Shown piece after piece: positions 17,779-26,184 of a DNA stretch of 64,000 bases. The notes under the pieces are model-generated. The model did no database searches and was not told the DNA's origin. It worked only from the letters and a program-made list of their open reading frames with translations. The stretch spans positions 1 through 64,000 of the forward strand of contig CABUVL010000004.1 in NCBI GenBank assembly GCA_902495005.1, read 5' to 3'. The translations under genes were made by a program, and so were the position numbers. The stretch comes from an uncultured Verrucomicrobiota bacterium (lineage in GTDB: Bacteria; Verrucomicrobiota; Verrucomicrobiia; Opitutales; UBA9783). Within the stretch, counting starts at the first letter, position 1. Each line of letters begins with the position of its first letter.

Positions 17779-18828
17779 TTAGTAAACATCTTTTTGGTAA
17801 CGGCCTTCCGCTTTCAATGTCTTAAGGTAATCCATGGCTTGATCTTCACTCAAGTTGCCTTGGCTAGAAATGATGTGACACAGACTTGACTCTACATCCT
17901 TGGCCATTGATTTCGCGTCGCCACAAATGTAAAAGTAGGCACCTTTTTGCAACCAATTCCACAGTGCTTGCGCATTTTCAAGCATCTTATGTTGAACGTA
18001 GACCTTGTGATCTTGATCTCTTGAAAATGCCAAATCTAGGTGGGTTAAGAAGCCTTCTTGTTGGTATCCTTCCAACAAATCTTGCAAAATAAAGTCTTGA
18101 TTCCGATAGCGGCCCCCAAAAAACAACCAATTTAATCCCGTTGCGTGCATTGCCTTGCGTGCTTCCAAGAAGGCCTTAAAGGGGGCGATGCCCGTACCGG
18201 GACCTACCATAATGACCGGCGCGTTGTTATCCTTAGGTAACTTGAAATGAGAAGTTTTAACGTAAGTCCTTACACATTCATTGATTTGCAGGCGCTTGCA
18301 TAAAAATCCACTCGACAGGCCCTCGTTAATGCCTCCTTTTAAATCCTTAAAAGTGACCAAACCGACGATCAACTCCATCACATGAGGATTTTTAATCTGT
18401 GCAGAGGCAATGGAATAGGCGCGTGGTCTCATGGGCTTTAACCAATCACACAGCATTTGTGCGGAAAATGTGGACTGATACCGTGCGTGTAAGAGTTCTA
18501 AGGCTTGCCAAAAGTCTAACTCTTCAGGTAATGTGCTTAATATATTGGGGCGAATGAGCAGTTCCAAATGTGAACGCAGTGCTGTACGAAGCGGTACATT
18601 CGCATCTAGGACACATTCATTCCCCGACAAACTCATTCTCGAAAGGATGTCTTCGATGAACAACGCATTGTTTTGCGGATAAATAAACGCGATATCCCCG
18701 GGTTCGAATTTGCAATTTGTGTCAGGAATAGAAAGTTCAATCAAGTAAACGCTCTTCTCGTTTTCCGTACGCGACAACAACTGCCTTTTTAACAAAACAG
18801 AACACATGCTGTTCTCTTGAATTTTCAT
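17779..18828 (-). CDS. CysJ-like NADPH-dependent FAD reductase lacking a flavodoxin domain
   Basis: The protein has the FAD- and NADPH-binding half of the sulfite reductase/cytochrome P450 reductase family. RPRAYSIASA is the FAD site near 140, MVGPGTGIAPFKAFLEAR near 206 and FFGGR are NADPH contacts, and YICGDAKSMAKDVE lies near 302. It ends GRYQKDVY, the usual aromatic C-terminus. At 349 residues it lacks the N-terminal FMN domain of CysJ, as in the short chlamydial homologues. Its electron acceptor is unknown, and no hemoprotein subunit (cysI) is nearby. I prefer ATG 18828 to the upstream TTG (18834). It is divergent from pilT. Confidence 0.85.
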   Translation of the reverse strand: MKIQENSMCSVLLKRQLLSRTENEKSVYLIELSIPDTNCKFEPGDIAFIYPQNNALFIEDILSRMSLSGNECVLDANVPLRTALRSHLELLIRPNILSTLPEELDFWQALELLHARYQSTFSAQMLCDWLKPMRPRAYSIASAQIKNPHVMELIVGLVTFKDLKGGINEGLSSGFLCKRLQINECVRTYVKTSHFKLPKDNNAPVIMVGPGTGIAPFKAFLEARKAMHATGLNWLFFGGRYRNQDFILQDLLEGYQQEGFLTHLDLAFSRDQDHKVYVQHKMLENAQALWNWLQKGAYFYICGDAKSMAKDVESSLCHIISSQGNLSEDQAMDYLKTLKAEGRYQKDVY

Positions 18829-18982
18829 ATGCAATAATTGAATGAATCAATTTGATTGCGATTAGTAAAGGCAACGCCCTTTTAGTGCGAGCATAATTTT
18901 TAAAAATATTAAAAAAGAACCATTGCGAAAGGGGCCACATTGAGAAACAACCTAAACGTGAAGCTTCGTGAAAAATTTCAAT

Positions 18983-19011
18983 TTGACAGCACGGCCCTTC
19001 AGTTATAAAAT
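18983..19011 (+). promoter_or_regulatory. Strong sigma70-type promoter of pilT, leaderless configuration
   Basis: TTGACA (18983-18988), 17-base spacer, TAAAAT (19006-19011), then six bases (TTACCC) and the ATG at 19018. The predicted transcription start coincides with the start codon. Confidence 0.7.
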
Positions 19012-19017
19012 TTACCC

Positions 19018-20139
19018 ATGGGCTTGGATATAAATACCTTAATCAAGTATGCAATTAATCAGCAAGCGTCGGACATCCATTTGCGTACTAACGAGCGGCC
19101 GGCATTACGTATAGACGGCAAAATTTGTTCATTAGACCTTCCCGTCCTGAGCGCGGAAGACATGAACGAGTTCGTTAAGACGATAGTGCCTGATAAGATG
19201 ATGGCGGCAATGAAGCTATCGCGTGAAGTTGATTTTGCGATTAAACCGTCAATTGATGATCAACCTATACGTTTGAGGGTCAACGTCTTTACCAGTTGTG
19301 ACCATTATGGAATGGTAATGCGGATCATCAACGATGAAGCTTTGGGCTTAGATGAACTTGGAATACCGGAAGCTTCTCTCAATAAACTCAAGGAAATACT
19401 TTCCAGTCCGCGTGGTCTGATACTTGTGACGGGGCCTACAGGTTCCGGTAAATCAACGACATTGGCCGCTATGATCAACTGGATCAATGAGCGTTTTTGC
19501 CAGCATATCATTACGATTGAAGATCCAATTGAATACATTTATAAACCTGAGCAATGCCTTATTACACAACGAGAGTTGGGCAGAGACACCCCTTCATTCC
19601 AAAAAGCCATTTCAGGGGCTTTGAGACAAGATCCGGACGTCATACTCGTCGGTGAAATGAGAGATCTCGCGACGATTGAAGCGGCGGTTACGGCGGCTGA
19701 AACAGGGCACTTGGTGCTTTCAACTTTACACACGACCGGCGCAACCCGTACGGTGGATCGCATTATCGATGTTTTCCCCGAAGGAAGCAAGGAATTGGTA
19801 AGAACGCAGTTGTCGACGAATTTAATCTGTGTCATGTCTCAAGTATTGTGCAAGAGGAAAGGCGCAAGCGGTCGAGTCGCCGCCTTTGAATTTATGACAA
19901 AAGCTGACTCCATCGCCAACCTAATCCGTGAAAATAAGACCTTTCGTATTCAGACGGAAATTGAAGTTAACCAGGGTCTCGGCATGTTGCCGTTGGATCG
20001 GCACTTGTTTCAATTGTATCAAAACGGAATAATTTCGGCAGAAGAAGCCCTGTTGAAGGCGCAATTCCCTCAAGAGCTTACAAACCGTATTCGTGGTGAT
20101 AAAAGTGGAGACAAGAAGAAAGGGTTATTTTCTTTTTGA
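19018..20139 (+). CDS. pilT: Twitching-motility ATPase PilT
   Basis: PilT is the hexameric motor that retracts type IV pili. The N-terminal PAS-like part includes ASDIHLRTNERPALRIDG. Walker A GPTGSGKSTT lies near 140, the Asp box IITIEDPIEYI near 164, and Walker B DPDVILVGEMRD near 204. The AETGHLVLSTLHTTGA segment and the RIIDVFP motif follow, as in PilT rather than PilB. At 373 residues the length is normal. No other pilus gene is present here, so it could serve DNA uptake (comEC is also in the window) or surface motility. Confidence 0.92.
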   Translation: MGLDINTLIKYAINQQASDIHLRTNERPALRIDGKICSLDLPVLSAEDMNEFVKTIVPDKMMAAMKLSREVDFAIKPSIDDQPIRLRVNVFTSCDHYGMVMRIINDEALGLDELGIPEASLNKLKEILSSPRGLILVTGPTGSGKSTTLAAMINWINERFCQHIITIEDPIEYIYKPEQCLITQRELGRDTPSFQKAISGALRQDPDVILVGEMRDLATIEAAVTAAETGHLVLSTLHTTGATRTVDRIIDVFPEGSKELVRTQLSTNLICVMSQVLCKRKGASGRVAAFEFMTKADSIANLIRENKTFRIQTEIEVNQGLGMLPLDRHLFQLYQNGIISAEEALLKAQFPQELTNRIRGDKSGDKKKGLFSF

Positions 20140-20178
20140 TTTTTTCTAAAACTCTATTTGCATATTTATGTATTGATT

Positions 20179-20772
20179 ATGGAAAAAGAAAACGAGGTCG
20201 CAAACAAGCCACACGTAGATTCAATTGAATTAGCAATACAAAAGAAGTTTTTAGAAGAACGGAAAGTTTTTTTGTGGGGAGAAATTGACGATGATTCTGC
20301 CAAGGATGTCACTGAAAAATTGGTGTATTTAGCTTTAAAGGATGATACAAAGCCCATTTCGTTTTACATCAATACACCCGGTGGTTCTATTACGGCAGGC
20401 ATGGCCATTTACGACACTATGCAAATTATTCGGTCTCCGATTTCTGTCATAGTCACCGGATTGGCCGCGAGCATGGGTTCTATTTTATTGAGTGGAGCTC
20501 CTAAAGGTCATCGTTATTTGTATCCACACGCACGGGTTTTAATCCATCAGCCCCTTATTATGGGACGTATAGAGGCACCTGCGGTTGATATTCATATTCA
20601 GGCGCAGGAGATGGAAAGATCGCGGGAAGAATTAAATAAAATTTTGGCCAACGCTTCGGGTCAAAGTTTAGAAAGAATTATTAAGGATACAGATCGAGAC
20701 TTCTACCTTAATGCGGAAGAAGCCATTGAGTACGGATTGGCCGACAAGATTATTACAGTAGGTTTGATGTAA
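20179..20772 (+). CDS. clpP: ATP-dependent Clp protease proteolytic subunit
   Basis: ClpP forms the barrel-shaped serine peptidase of ClpXP/ClpAP. The catalytic triad is Ser98 in GLAASMGS, His123 in VLIHQP and Asp174 in DTDRDF. The FYINTPGGS turn near 62 is typical. The ATG at 20179 is preferred to an upstream TTG (20158), giving 197 residues. A TATGTA box ends six bases before this ATG. obgE starts 2 bases after the stop, so pilT-clpP-obgE-tsaB may be read together. Confidence 0.95.
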   Translation: MEKENEVANKPHVDSIELAIQKKFLEERKVFLWGEIDDDSAKDVTEKLVYLALKDDTKPISFYINTPGGSITAGMAIYDTMQIIRSPISVIVTGLAASMGSILLSGAPKGHRYLYPHARVLIHQPLIMGRIEAPAVDIHIQAQEMERSREELNKILANASGQSLERIIKDTDRDFYLNAEEAIEYGLADKIITVGLM

Positions 20773-20774
20773 AA

Positions 20775-21800
20775 ATGTTTGTCGATGAAGTGCAAGTTGT
20801 TTTAAAAGCGGGCAACGGCGGACATGGCTGTTGTAGCTTCCGTCGTGAAAAATTTATCCCCAAGGGGGGGCCCGATGGCGGAGATGGAGGCAAAGGCGGA
20901 GACGTTATTCTGGAATGTTCCCCGCACGTCAATGATCTCAGTGAGTATCGTTACAAGCCTCACGCACGGGCTGAAAATGGTCGGCCCGGAATGGGCTCCG
21001 ATTGTTATGGCCGACAAGGAGCAAACTGTGTCCTTGCCGTACCACCGGGAACCATTGTATTGGACAGCTACACACAACGGATGATTACGGAAGTCACCCA
21101 CGTTAATCAAAGAATCATTCTGTTAAAGGGGGGCAAAGGAGGCCTGGGCAACATTCACTTTAAGTCTGCCACCAATCAGGCTCCCAGGCAATTTACCCTG
21201 GGTAAACCCGGCGAAGAGGGCCGTTTTAAATTTGTTTTAAAAACCATTGCAGATGTCGGCCTTGTCGGTTTCCCAAATGCTGGGAAATCATCGTTGGTAC
21301 GACAAATGACAAATGCTCAACCCAAAGTGGCCAATTATCCTTTCACAACCCTGCATCCCAATGTAGGCGTTTTAACGGAAGAGGATGGCAAACGTCTCTT
21401 ATTGGCCGATATCCCCGGATTAATCGAGGGGGCCAGTCAAAATCGAGGCCTGGGCATTCGTTTCTTGAAGCACATTGAACGTTGTCAAGCTTTACTCTTT
21501 ATGATTGACATGTCGGGCTCTGACATGCGGGCACCTTGGGACGATTACACGGTGCTTTTAGGCGAGTTAAAAGATTACGGTGAATCTCTTGTCGCTAAGC
21601 CTCGTGTCATCCTTGCCAATAAAATGGATTTGGCAGAATCCCAAGAAAATTTGAGCATTTTTAAAAAAAAGTTCAAGAATGTAGAGATTTTGCCCATTTC
21701 CTGTTTAAAGAATCAAGGCCTCCAAGAACTGCGGTCGTACCTGTTTGAACATCTGGCCAAAAATTTAACAGCGTCTGACAATGCTTCGTCAGATGCATGA
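20775..21800 (+). CDS. obgE: Obg/CgtA family GTPase
   Basis: This essential GTPase is involved in late 50S ribosome assembly and stress response. The glycine-rich Obg fold (1-158) contains GPDGGDGGKGGDV and GGKGGLGN. The G domain follows with G1 GFPNAGKSSL near 167, G3 ADIPGLIEGA near 213 and G4 NKMD near 285. The C-terminus stops soon after the G domain, so the variable OCT domain is absent. It ends in an ATGA overlap with the tsaB-like gene. Confidence 0.95.
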   Translation: MFVDEVQVVLKAGNGGHGCCSFRREKFIPKGGPDGGDGGKGGDVILECSPHVNDLSEYRYKPHARAENGRPGMGSDCYGRQGANCVLAVPPGTIVLDSYTQRMITEVTHVNQRIILLKGGKGGLGNIHFKSATNQAPRQFTLGKPGEEGRFKFVLKTIADVGLVGFPNAGKSSLVRQMTNAQPKVANYPFTTLHPNVGVLTEEDGKRLLLADIPGLIEGASQNRGLGIRFLKHIERCQALLFMIDMSGSDMRAPWDDYTVLLGELKDYGESLVAKPRVILANKMDLAESQENLSIFKKKFKNVEILPISCLKNQGLQELRSYLFEHLAKNLTASDNASSDA

Positions 21801-22405
21801 GGCGTATGGGCTTTAGCTTATTTTTGGATGCCGAGTTTGAACGCTTAAAACTTGGCGTTATAGAAGCGGATCGGTGCATTGGCCAAATGATTTGCGATGG
21901 ATTTGTCATTGACCACTTTAGCGAGGCCATCGATCAATGTTTAAGACAGGCGAATGTGGAAGCCAGCCGCTTATCACAAATTTATTTTCTTAACGGTCCT
22001 GGTTCCACCATGGGCATTAGAACCCTCTGTGCCTTTGTAAATACCTTAATTTTGTTAAATAAAATAGATCAATCGCAGGTCTTTACGTGCAATCACCTCT
22101 ACTTTTATCAAGCTTACGAAACGTACATTAATCAAAGAGAGGCTCCTTTTCAAATCGTCGCGAAGGTTGGGTTAAATCAATGCTTACGTCTGAGCGTTGA
22201 TGACAAAACACAATTGCTTGATATTCAAAAATGTAAATTGCAAGATGTTCATGATCGAGCCGATGATCCACTCTTTTTTTTGCCACATCCCGCCCTTCAA
22301 GGACAAACATTTTTAACTTACGATCTTGAAAAAATTCCCAGTTTACTGACGCTTAAAGATCTGCAGCTCTGGCACAACGGGGCATTCGATTTGTTTCAAG
22401 TTTAA
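21797..22405 (+). CDS. tsaB: TsaB-like protein (tRNA t6A modification partner)
   Basis: The 202-residue protein carries NGPGSTMGIRTLCAF near 67-81, the counterpart of the TsaB/YeaZ GPGSFTGLRIG motif. Weak ASKHA-fold features surround it. TsaB supports TsaD in making threonylcarbamoyladenosine at tRNA position 37. The rest is divergent (DAEFERLKLGVIEAD at the N-terminus), so assignment rests mainly on the motif, length and position after obgE. The start overlaps the obgE stop (ATGA). It ends 5 bases before convergent sctU. Confidence 0.72.
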   Translation: MRRMGFSLFLDAEFERLKLGVIEADRCIGQMICDGFVIDHFSEAIDQCLRQANVEASRLSQIYFLNGPGSTMGIRTLCAFVNTLILLNKIDQSQVFTCNHLYFYQAYETYINQREAPFQIVAKVGLNQCLRLSVDDKTQLLDIQKCKLQDVHDRADDPLFFLPHPALQGQTFLTYDLEKIPSLLTLKDLQLWHNGAFDLFQV

Positions 22406-22410
22406 CGAAA

Positions 22411-23490
22411 TCAATGGTTAAATGAATCGAGAGAAGCTTGCGAAAGTTCCAAGGCGTCTTTCTGATTTTTAACCCAACGAATAACTTCAGCCACGGGCTC
22501 AATCAGTTCACGGGGGATGTAGCGGCCCACGTCTGCTAAATCGTATAGGGCGTGCGCCAACGGCACATTTTCCATCATGGGAATATTGTACTCCATGGCT
22601 ACTTTTTTCATGATTTGTGCTTGAAAACCGGTTCCCTTTGCCAAAACCACCGGCAACGGCACGGTTACTTCGTTGTAATACAGGGCGATAGCGTAGTGCG
22701 TCGGGTTGGTAACCAGCACCGAAGCCCTCTTGGTTTTTTGTGCCGGGCCGCCCTGTAACAGCTCCTTGTGCAGTTGCTTCCGCTTGCCCTTGATGGTGGG
22801 ATCGCCTTCCATTTCCTTAAATTCACGCTTGACCTCATCTTTTGTCATCATGAGCTGCTTGGTGTGGTTGTGCCGCTGGAAAATGAAATCTAAAAATGCA
22901 ACGACAATGTAGGCAAAACCCACGTTGTAGGCAAACACCTTTAAGATGCTTGGAATAAGATTGATAAAGGTAACTAGGCCCGCCTCAGGTATCTTTAACA
23001 GGGGATCTAAGGTGTTACGAATGACAAAGTAAAGGAGCGTGCTGAGAAAAATTATTTTGGCCGTGGATTTCAAGAACTCCATCAAGTTTTTCAGTGAAAA
23101 CATCTGCTTTACCTTGGAGATTGGGTTTAATTTCTCAAAATTGGGTTTTACGCTGTCGGGAGCCAGTAGAAGGCCAAATTGTAAAACATTCGCCATAACC
23201 CCCGTAATTGCAACCAATAAAATGACGGGCAGGATGATTGTAACGAATGTATTAATGCATACGTTTAGAACTTGCTGCAAGGCGTTTGCAAACGGCTGCG
23301 TAAAAAAGTAACGTGGCGAGACAATTAGGTCCATTAACGTTTGTAAAATGCGGACTCTAGAGACTCCAAAATAAGTAAACAATACAATGAGTAGGGCGGT
23401 TGAGGTAACATCCTTGCTATTGGCGACCTGCCCTTTCTTCCTCGCATCACGAATTTTTTTAGGTGTAGGTTGTTCAGTTTTTTCACTCAT
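22411..23490 (-). CDS. sctU: Type III secretion export-gate switch protein SctU (YscU/FlhB family)
   Basis: SctU is the inner-membrane substrate-specificity switch of the type III export apparatus. The N-terminus MSEKTEQPTPKKIRDARKKG is the family signature. Four hydrophobic segments lie at ~30-50, 75-105, 142-165 and 175-205. The cytosolic domain holds the self-cleavage site NPTH at 262-265 (VTNPTHYAIALYYN). The sequence resembles non-flagellar SctU more than FlhB, and no flagellar gene is nearby. It is the last gene of a compact sctS-sctT-sctU operon, 1 base after sctT. Confidence 0.93.
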   Translation of the reverse strand: MSEKTEQPTPKKIRDARKKGQVANSKDVTSTALLIVLFTYFGVSRVRILQTLMDLIVSPRYFFTQPFANALQQVLNVCINTFVTIILPVILLVAITGVMANVLQFGLLLAPDSVKPNFEKLNPISKVKQMFSLKNLMEFLKSTAKIIFLSTLLYFVIRNTLDPLLKIPEAGLVTFINLIPSILKVFAYNVGFAYIVVAFLDFIFQRHNHTKQLMMTKDEVKREFKEMEGDPTIKGKRKQLHKELLQGGPAQKTKRASVLVTNPTHYAIALYYNEVTVPLPVVLAKGTGFQAQIMKKVAMEYNIPMMENVPLAHALYDLADVGRYIPRELIEPVAEVIRWVKNQKDALELSQASLDSFNH

Positions 23491-23491
23491 C

Positions 23492-24292
23492 TCAGCGTGA
23501 CAACAGGTCTAACAGCGTTTTTGCCAAGTTATTTGCCTCAAAGTGGTTAACAAAATATCTGCTCAAGTAGGTTAAATACAAAATGAAGAAAAACATGGCC
23601 AACGCACTCTTAATGGGCATCGCTAAAAAAAAGACGTTCAGCTGTGGCGCAAAGCGGGTCACCATACCAAGCCCAAATTCTGACAAGAATAGGATAAAAA
23701 TAACAGGGCCGCCCAACAAAACGATCGAAGTCAAGAGATTGTCACCCAACATTGTTAATGAAAAATTGACTAACCACGATTCAATCTTGGGCAGCGCGTC
23801 TAAGACGGGCAATTTGAGGTAACTTAGGTAAACAACTTCCATTATTTTATGAAACGCGCCTCCCATAAATGCGGTAACTAAGATAAACTTCATTAAAAAA
23901 TCGCCGAGTGGACTTGTTTGCGAATTGCTGAGGGGGTCAAACATGCTGGCCATGGACGCTCCACGTTGTGTATCAATGATAAAACCAATGCCCTGTGCAA
24001 TGTAAAATATCACGTTGCTGAACAGGCCTAGCATAACTCCCAATAAAAATTCCTTGAGGATGTAGCCCAGGCAAAGGAGCACATCTTGTTTGACGATGTC
24101 CATTCCCGTCGGGTAGAGGAGGGGGACCGTGATCAGTGATAAAGCGACAATAACGGCCCTGCGCGCGGTTCCCGTCAAAAATTGTGATGAAAAAAACACG
24201 GATACAGAACAGAATGCCAACATACGTGTGCAACAAATCAATGCACAGAGTAAAACATCTTTTAATGAAAAAATTTGAAGGACGTCCTGCAT
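23492..24292 (-). CDS. sctT: Type III secretion export-gate protein SctT (YscT/FliR family)
   Basis: SctT is a polytopic membrane protein of the export gate. The hallmark GFIIDTQRGASMASMFDP lies near 104-121, closely matching YscT-type proteins. Several hydrophobic helices are spread through its 266 residues, including VFFLAMPIKSALAMFFFILY near the C-terminus. Its ATG overlaps the sctS stop by one base (TAATG), so the pair is translationally coupled. Confidence 0.93.
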   Translation of the reverse strand: MQDVLQIFSLKDVLLCALICCTRMLAFCSVSVFFSSQFLTGTARRAVIVALSLITVPLLYPTGMDIVKQDVLLCLGYILKEFLLGVMLGLFSNVIFYIAQGIGFIIDTQRGASMASMFDPLSNSQTSPLGDFLMKFILVTAFMGGAFHKIMEVVYLSYLKLPVLDALPKIESWLVNFSLTMLGDNLLTSIVLLGGPVIFILFLSEFGLGMVTRFAPQLNVFFLAMPIKSALAMFFFILYLTYLSRYFVNHFEANNLAKTLLDLLSR

Positions 24293-24564
24293 TATTTGCC
24301 CGTTAATTTAGGAATCTGAACAAATATATTTTCCGTGTATTGAACAATTTCATGGCCCATCCAGTGCGCGCTAATCATCAACACGATTGTGATGCAAATA
24401 AGGCGAACGGCGAAGCTTAGGGTCTGCTCTTGGACTTGCGTGAGTGCTTGCAGTAAACTGACACACAAGCCAACGATGGTGGCCAATAAAATTGAAGGTA
24501 ACGATAACAACAGCACCAAGGTCATCACCTTGCTCGATAGTTCTACTATAATCGACTGACTCAC
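24292..24564 (-). CDS. sctS: Type III secretion export-gate protein SctS (YscS/FliQ family)
   Basis: This 90-residue protein with two transmembrane helices (~15-38 and ~50-75) carries the family pattern ALTQVQEQTLSFAVRL near 40-55. It starts with GTG at 24564, six bases after a TAAAAT box. The order sctS-sctT-sctU is conserved in type III systems; sctR, sctV, the ATPase and the secretin are outside the window. Confidence 0.92.
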   Translation of the reverse strand: MSQSIIVELSSKVMTLVLLLSLPSILLATIVGLCVSLLQALTQVQEQTLSFAVRLICITIVLMISAHWMGHEIVQYTENIFVQIPKLTGK

Positions 24565-24570
24565 ATAAAA

Positions 24571-24599
24571 ATTTTATTCCATACGATGTGGGAATACAA
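24571..24599 (-). promoter_or_regulatory. Promoter of the sctSTU operon, leaderless configuration
   Basis: On the minus strand TTGTAT (24599-24594), a 17-base spacer, TAAAAT (24576-24571), then six bases and the GTG start. This predicts that the mRNA begins at the start codon. Confidence 0.6.
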
Positions 24600-24661
24600 G
24601 TGCTAAATGAGGTAAAATTAACGACTTTTATAAGGTGTCTTACCAATCTAATCTTGTGAAA

Positions 24662-24702
24662 AATCATTGTAACGCCGCAGACTACTTCGGATTACAATGA
24701 TT
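24662..24702 (-). terminator. Hairpin terminator upstream of sctSTU
   Basis: An 11-base perfect inverted repeat AATCATTGTAA / TTACAATGATT encloses 19 bases that can pair further through CCG/CGG. On the minus strand the second arm is followed by TTTC, a short U-tract. It ends transcription of the remnant or NUDIX region and isolates the sctS promoter. Confidence 0.6.
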
Positions 24703-24924
24703 CACACGATTGAGCCATTGTTCCAACGCCCAAATAAACAAATTTTTTAAAGACAAAAAGCTGGGATTGTCATTAAAACTTCCCGAGTTCCTTCAAGTAA
24801 AGCCGCTCATCCATTCGTCCGCTCATACCTCCTTAAAAACCAACGCAATACCGTAGGTAGACGCGCTTGATTGCCCTCATTTTTTATAGTTAATAAGCCA
24901 ATCCACCTAAAAATCTTACAGCGA
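24682..24924 (-). pseudogene. Remnant of a small unidentified gene between NUDIX and sctS
   Basis: Leftward frames give protein-like stretches that do not connect. NQARLPTVLRWFLRRYERTN (about 24810-24870) runs in the NUDIX-side frame. DEWMSGFT and, after a stop, SFNDNPSFLSLKNLFIWALE with QWLNRVNHCNPK end at a TAG (24682-24684) inside the terminator hairpin. The position of the terminator at the last stop suggests this was once a real gene end. I do not recognise the family; the stretch may equally be fortuitous. Confidence 0.3.
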
Positions 24925-25509
24925 CTAACTTGTTGCACTGTTGTAATAAGACTTAAACAACAATAATCCGCACGCTGTAATTGCATGTTGTATGTGCCCA
25001 TCAAGAATTAATGCGTCCACTTGACTTATGGGGATTAAATGCGTTCGCAGATCTTCGTCGGGATCAAAATGGGTTAAATGCGTCCGCTGGCAGTTTTTTA
25101 TCAAGTAGAAAAAAACGAGATTGGTTTGCATGGCAGGATTTGGATTGTAAGATCCAATCAATCGAGCCGGCTGTCCCGTATAGCCCGTTTCTTCTTGCAA
25201 TTCACGTTCGGCTCCCAACAGAGGCGCTTCATCTGCCTCGATACCTCCGCCGGGGAGTTCCAATGTAATGCTGTGGCTTCCCGCTCTAAATTGACTGACC
25301 ATGACGATTTCTTTATGCTCAGTTAGCGCAATGCATTGGACCCAATTTTTGCAATCGATTAAACAAAAATCACGCACGCGTCCGTCCGGATGTTGTTCTT
25401 TCTTTTCATACAGACGAGCTCCTTCCAAAAAATGGCAAAGTGTCTTTTCCCCTTTTGGATCCCATAAAGGGGGAACTTGATCGGAGGAAAAAGGAAAGGG
25501 TTTAGTCAT
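24925..25509 (-). CDS. NUDIX hydrolase, ADP-ribose pyrophosphatase-like
   Basis: The 194-residue protein has a NUDIX box ELPGGGIEADE...GAERELQEETGYTG near 97-125, with the REXXEE metal-binding residues. A preceding WVQCIALTEHKEIVMVSQFR strand pattern is typical of ADP-sugar pyrophosphatases. It would hydrolyse ADP-ribose or related nucleotide sugars in the cytosol. The ATG at 25509 overlaps the end of yugP by 8 bases, so the two genes form an operon; the longer frame upstream of it lies wholly within yugP and is unlikely. Confidence 0.85.
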   Translation of the reverse strand: MTKPFPFSSDQVPPLWDPKGEKTLCHFLEGARLYEKKEQHPDGRVRDFCLIDCKNWVQCIALTEHKEIVMVSQFRAGSHSITLELPGGGIEADEAPLLGAERELQEETGYTGQPARLIGSYNPNPAMQTNLVFFYLIKNCQRTHLTHFDPDEDLRTHLIPISQVDALILDGHIQHAITACGLLLFKSYYNSATS

Positions 25510-26173
25510 TGTCACGTCTCGTGAGTGAGATGTAGTACAGTAATGTTCCCAAAGAAGCAATAAAGGCGGCAACGTACGTAAGTGCAGCTGCGTTCAGTGT
25601 TTCACAGACGCCTCTCGATTCCTCTTTGTTAATTATATCCAAATTGACCAGGATCTTTTTGGCCCGAGCACTTGCGTCAAATTCAACCGGCAAAGTGACA
25701 AATTGAAATATGGTCAAAATTAAATAAATCCAAACCACCAGCTTGATAAGGCCCAAAAAATTCAGCAGAAAACCTCCCAAGAAGACGAACGGCAACATTT
25801 GACAGGCAATGTTTGTAATGGGGATTAAGGCAGACCGTACTTGAAGGGGCATATAAGCTTGTTTGTGTTGAATTGCATGACCAGCTTCGTGGGCAGCTAC
25901 GCCCAAAGCCGCCAGTGAAGTGCCGTAATAATTGTCTTGGCTCAACGCGAGTCGCTTGTTGATGGGATCGTAGTGGTCGGTTAATTTACCGGGAATGCTG
26001 ACAATCGAGACATCCGTAATGCCCGCTTGTTGCATAACGGCTTCGGCAGCTTCGGCTCCCGTAATACCGCCGGATGATTTCACTTTAGACCATTGACCAT
26101 ACTTTGATTGAACTTGCACTTGTGCCCATAAACCGAGCAATAATGGGAAAAGAATAAACACTAAATACATCAT
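25502..26173 (-). CDS. YugP-family membrane zinc metallopeptidase
   Basis: The zinc motif is AAHEAGHAIQH near 94, an HExGH variant of the gluzincin type. Hydrophobic segments lie at the N-terminus (MYLVFILFPLLLGLWAQV), mid-protein (LPFVFLGGFLLNFLGLIKLVVW) and C-terminus (ALTYVAAFIASLGTLLYYI), so it is a membrane protein. The role of YugP is not well defined; membrane protein quality control is usually assumed. The true start is the ATG at 26173, set by the only strong Shine-Dalgarno seen in the window; an in-frame TTG farther upstream (26194) lies beyond it. Confidence 0.88.
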   Translation of the reverse strand: MMYLVFILFPLLLGLWAQVQVQSKYGQWSKVKSSGGITGAEAAEAVMQQAGITDVSIVSIPGKLTDHYDPINKRLALSQDNYYGTSLAALGVAAHEAGHAIQHKQAYMPLQVRSALIPITNIACQMLPFVFLGGFLLNFLGLIKLVVWIYLILTIFQFVTLPVEFDASARAKKILVNLDIINKEESRGVCETLNAAALTYVAAFIASLGTLLYYISLTRRDND

Positions 26174-26178
26174 AACAA

Positions 26179-26184
26179 CCTCCT
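26179..26184 (-). promoter_or_regulatory. Strong Shine-Dalgarno of yugP
   Basis: AGGAGG lies 5 bases before the ATG at 26173. Such a sequence is exceptional here: most genes in the window have no recognisable ribosome-binding site. Confidence 0.8.

Noticed and set aside
22411..24564. Flagellar identity (fliQ-fliR-flhB) for the export-gate genes
   Set aside because: Motifs such as IDTQRGASMASMFDP and MSEKTEQPTPKKIRDARKKG are closer to non-flagellar type III proteins and no flagellar gene is in the window; not fully excluded.
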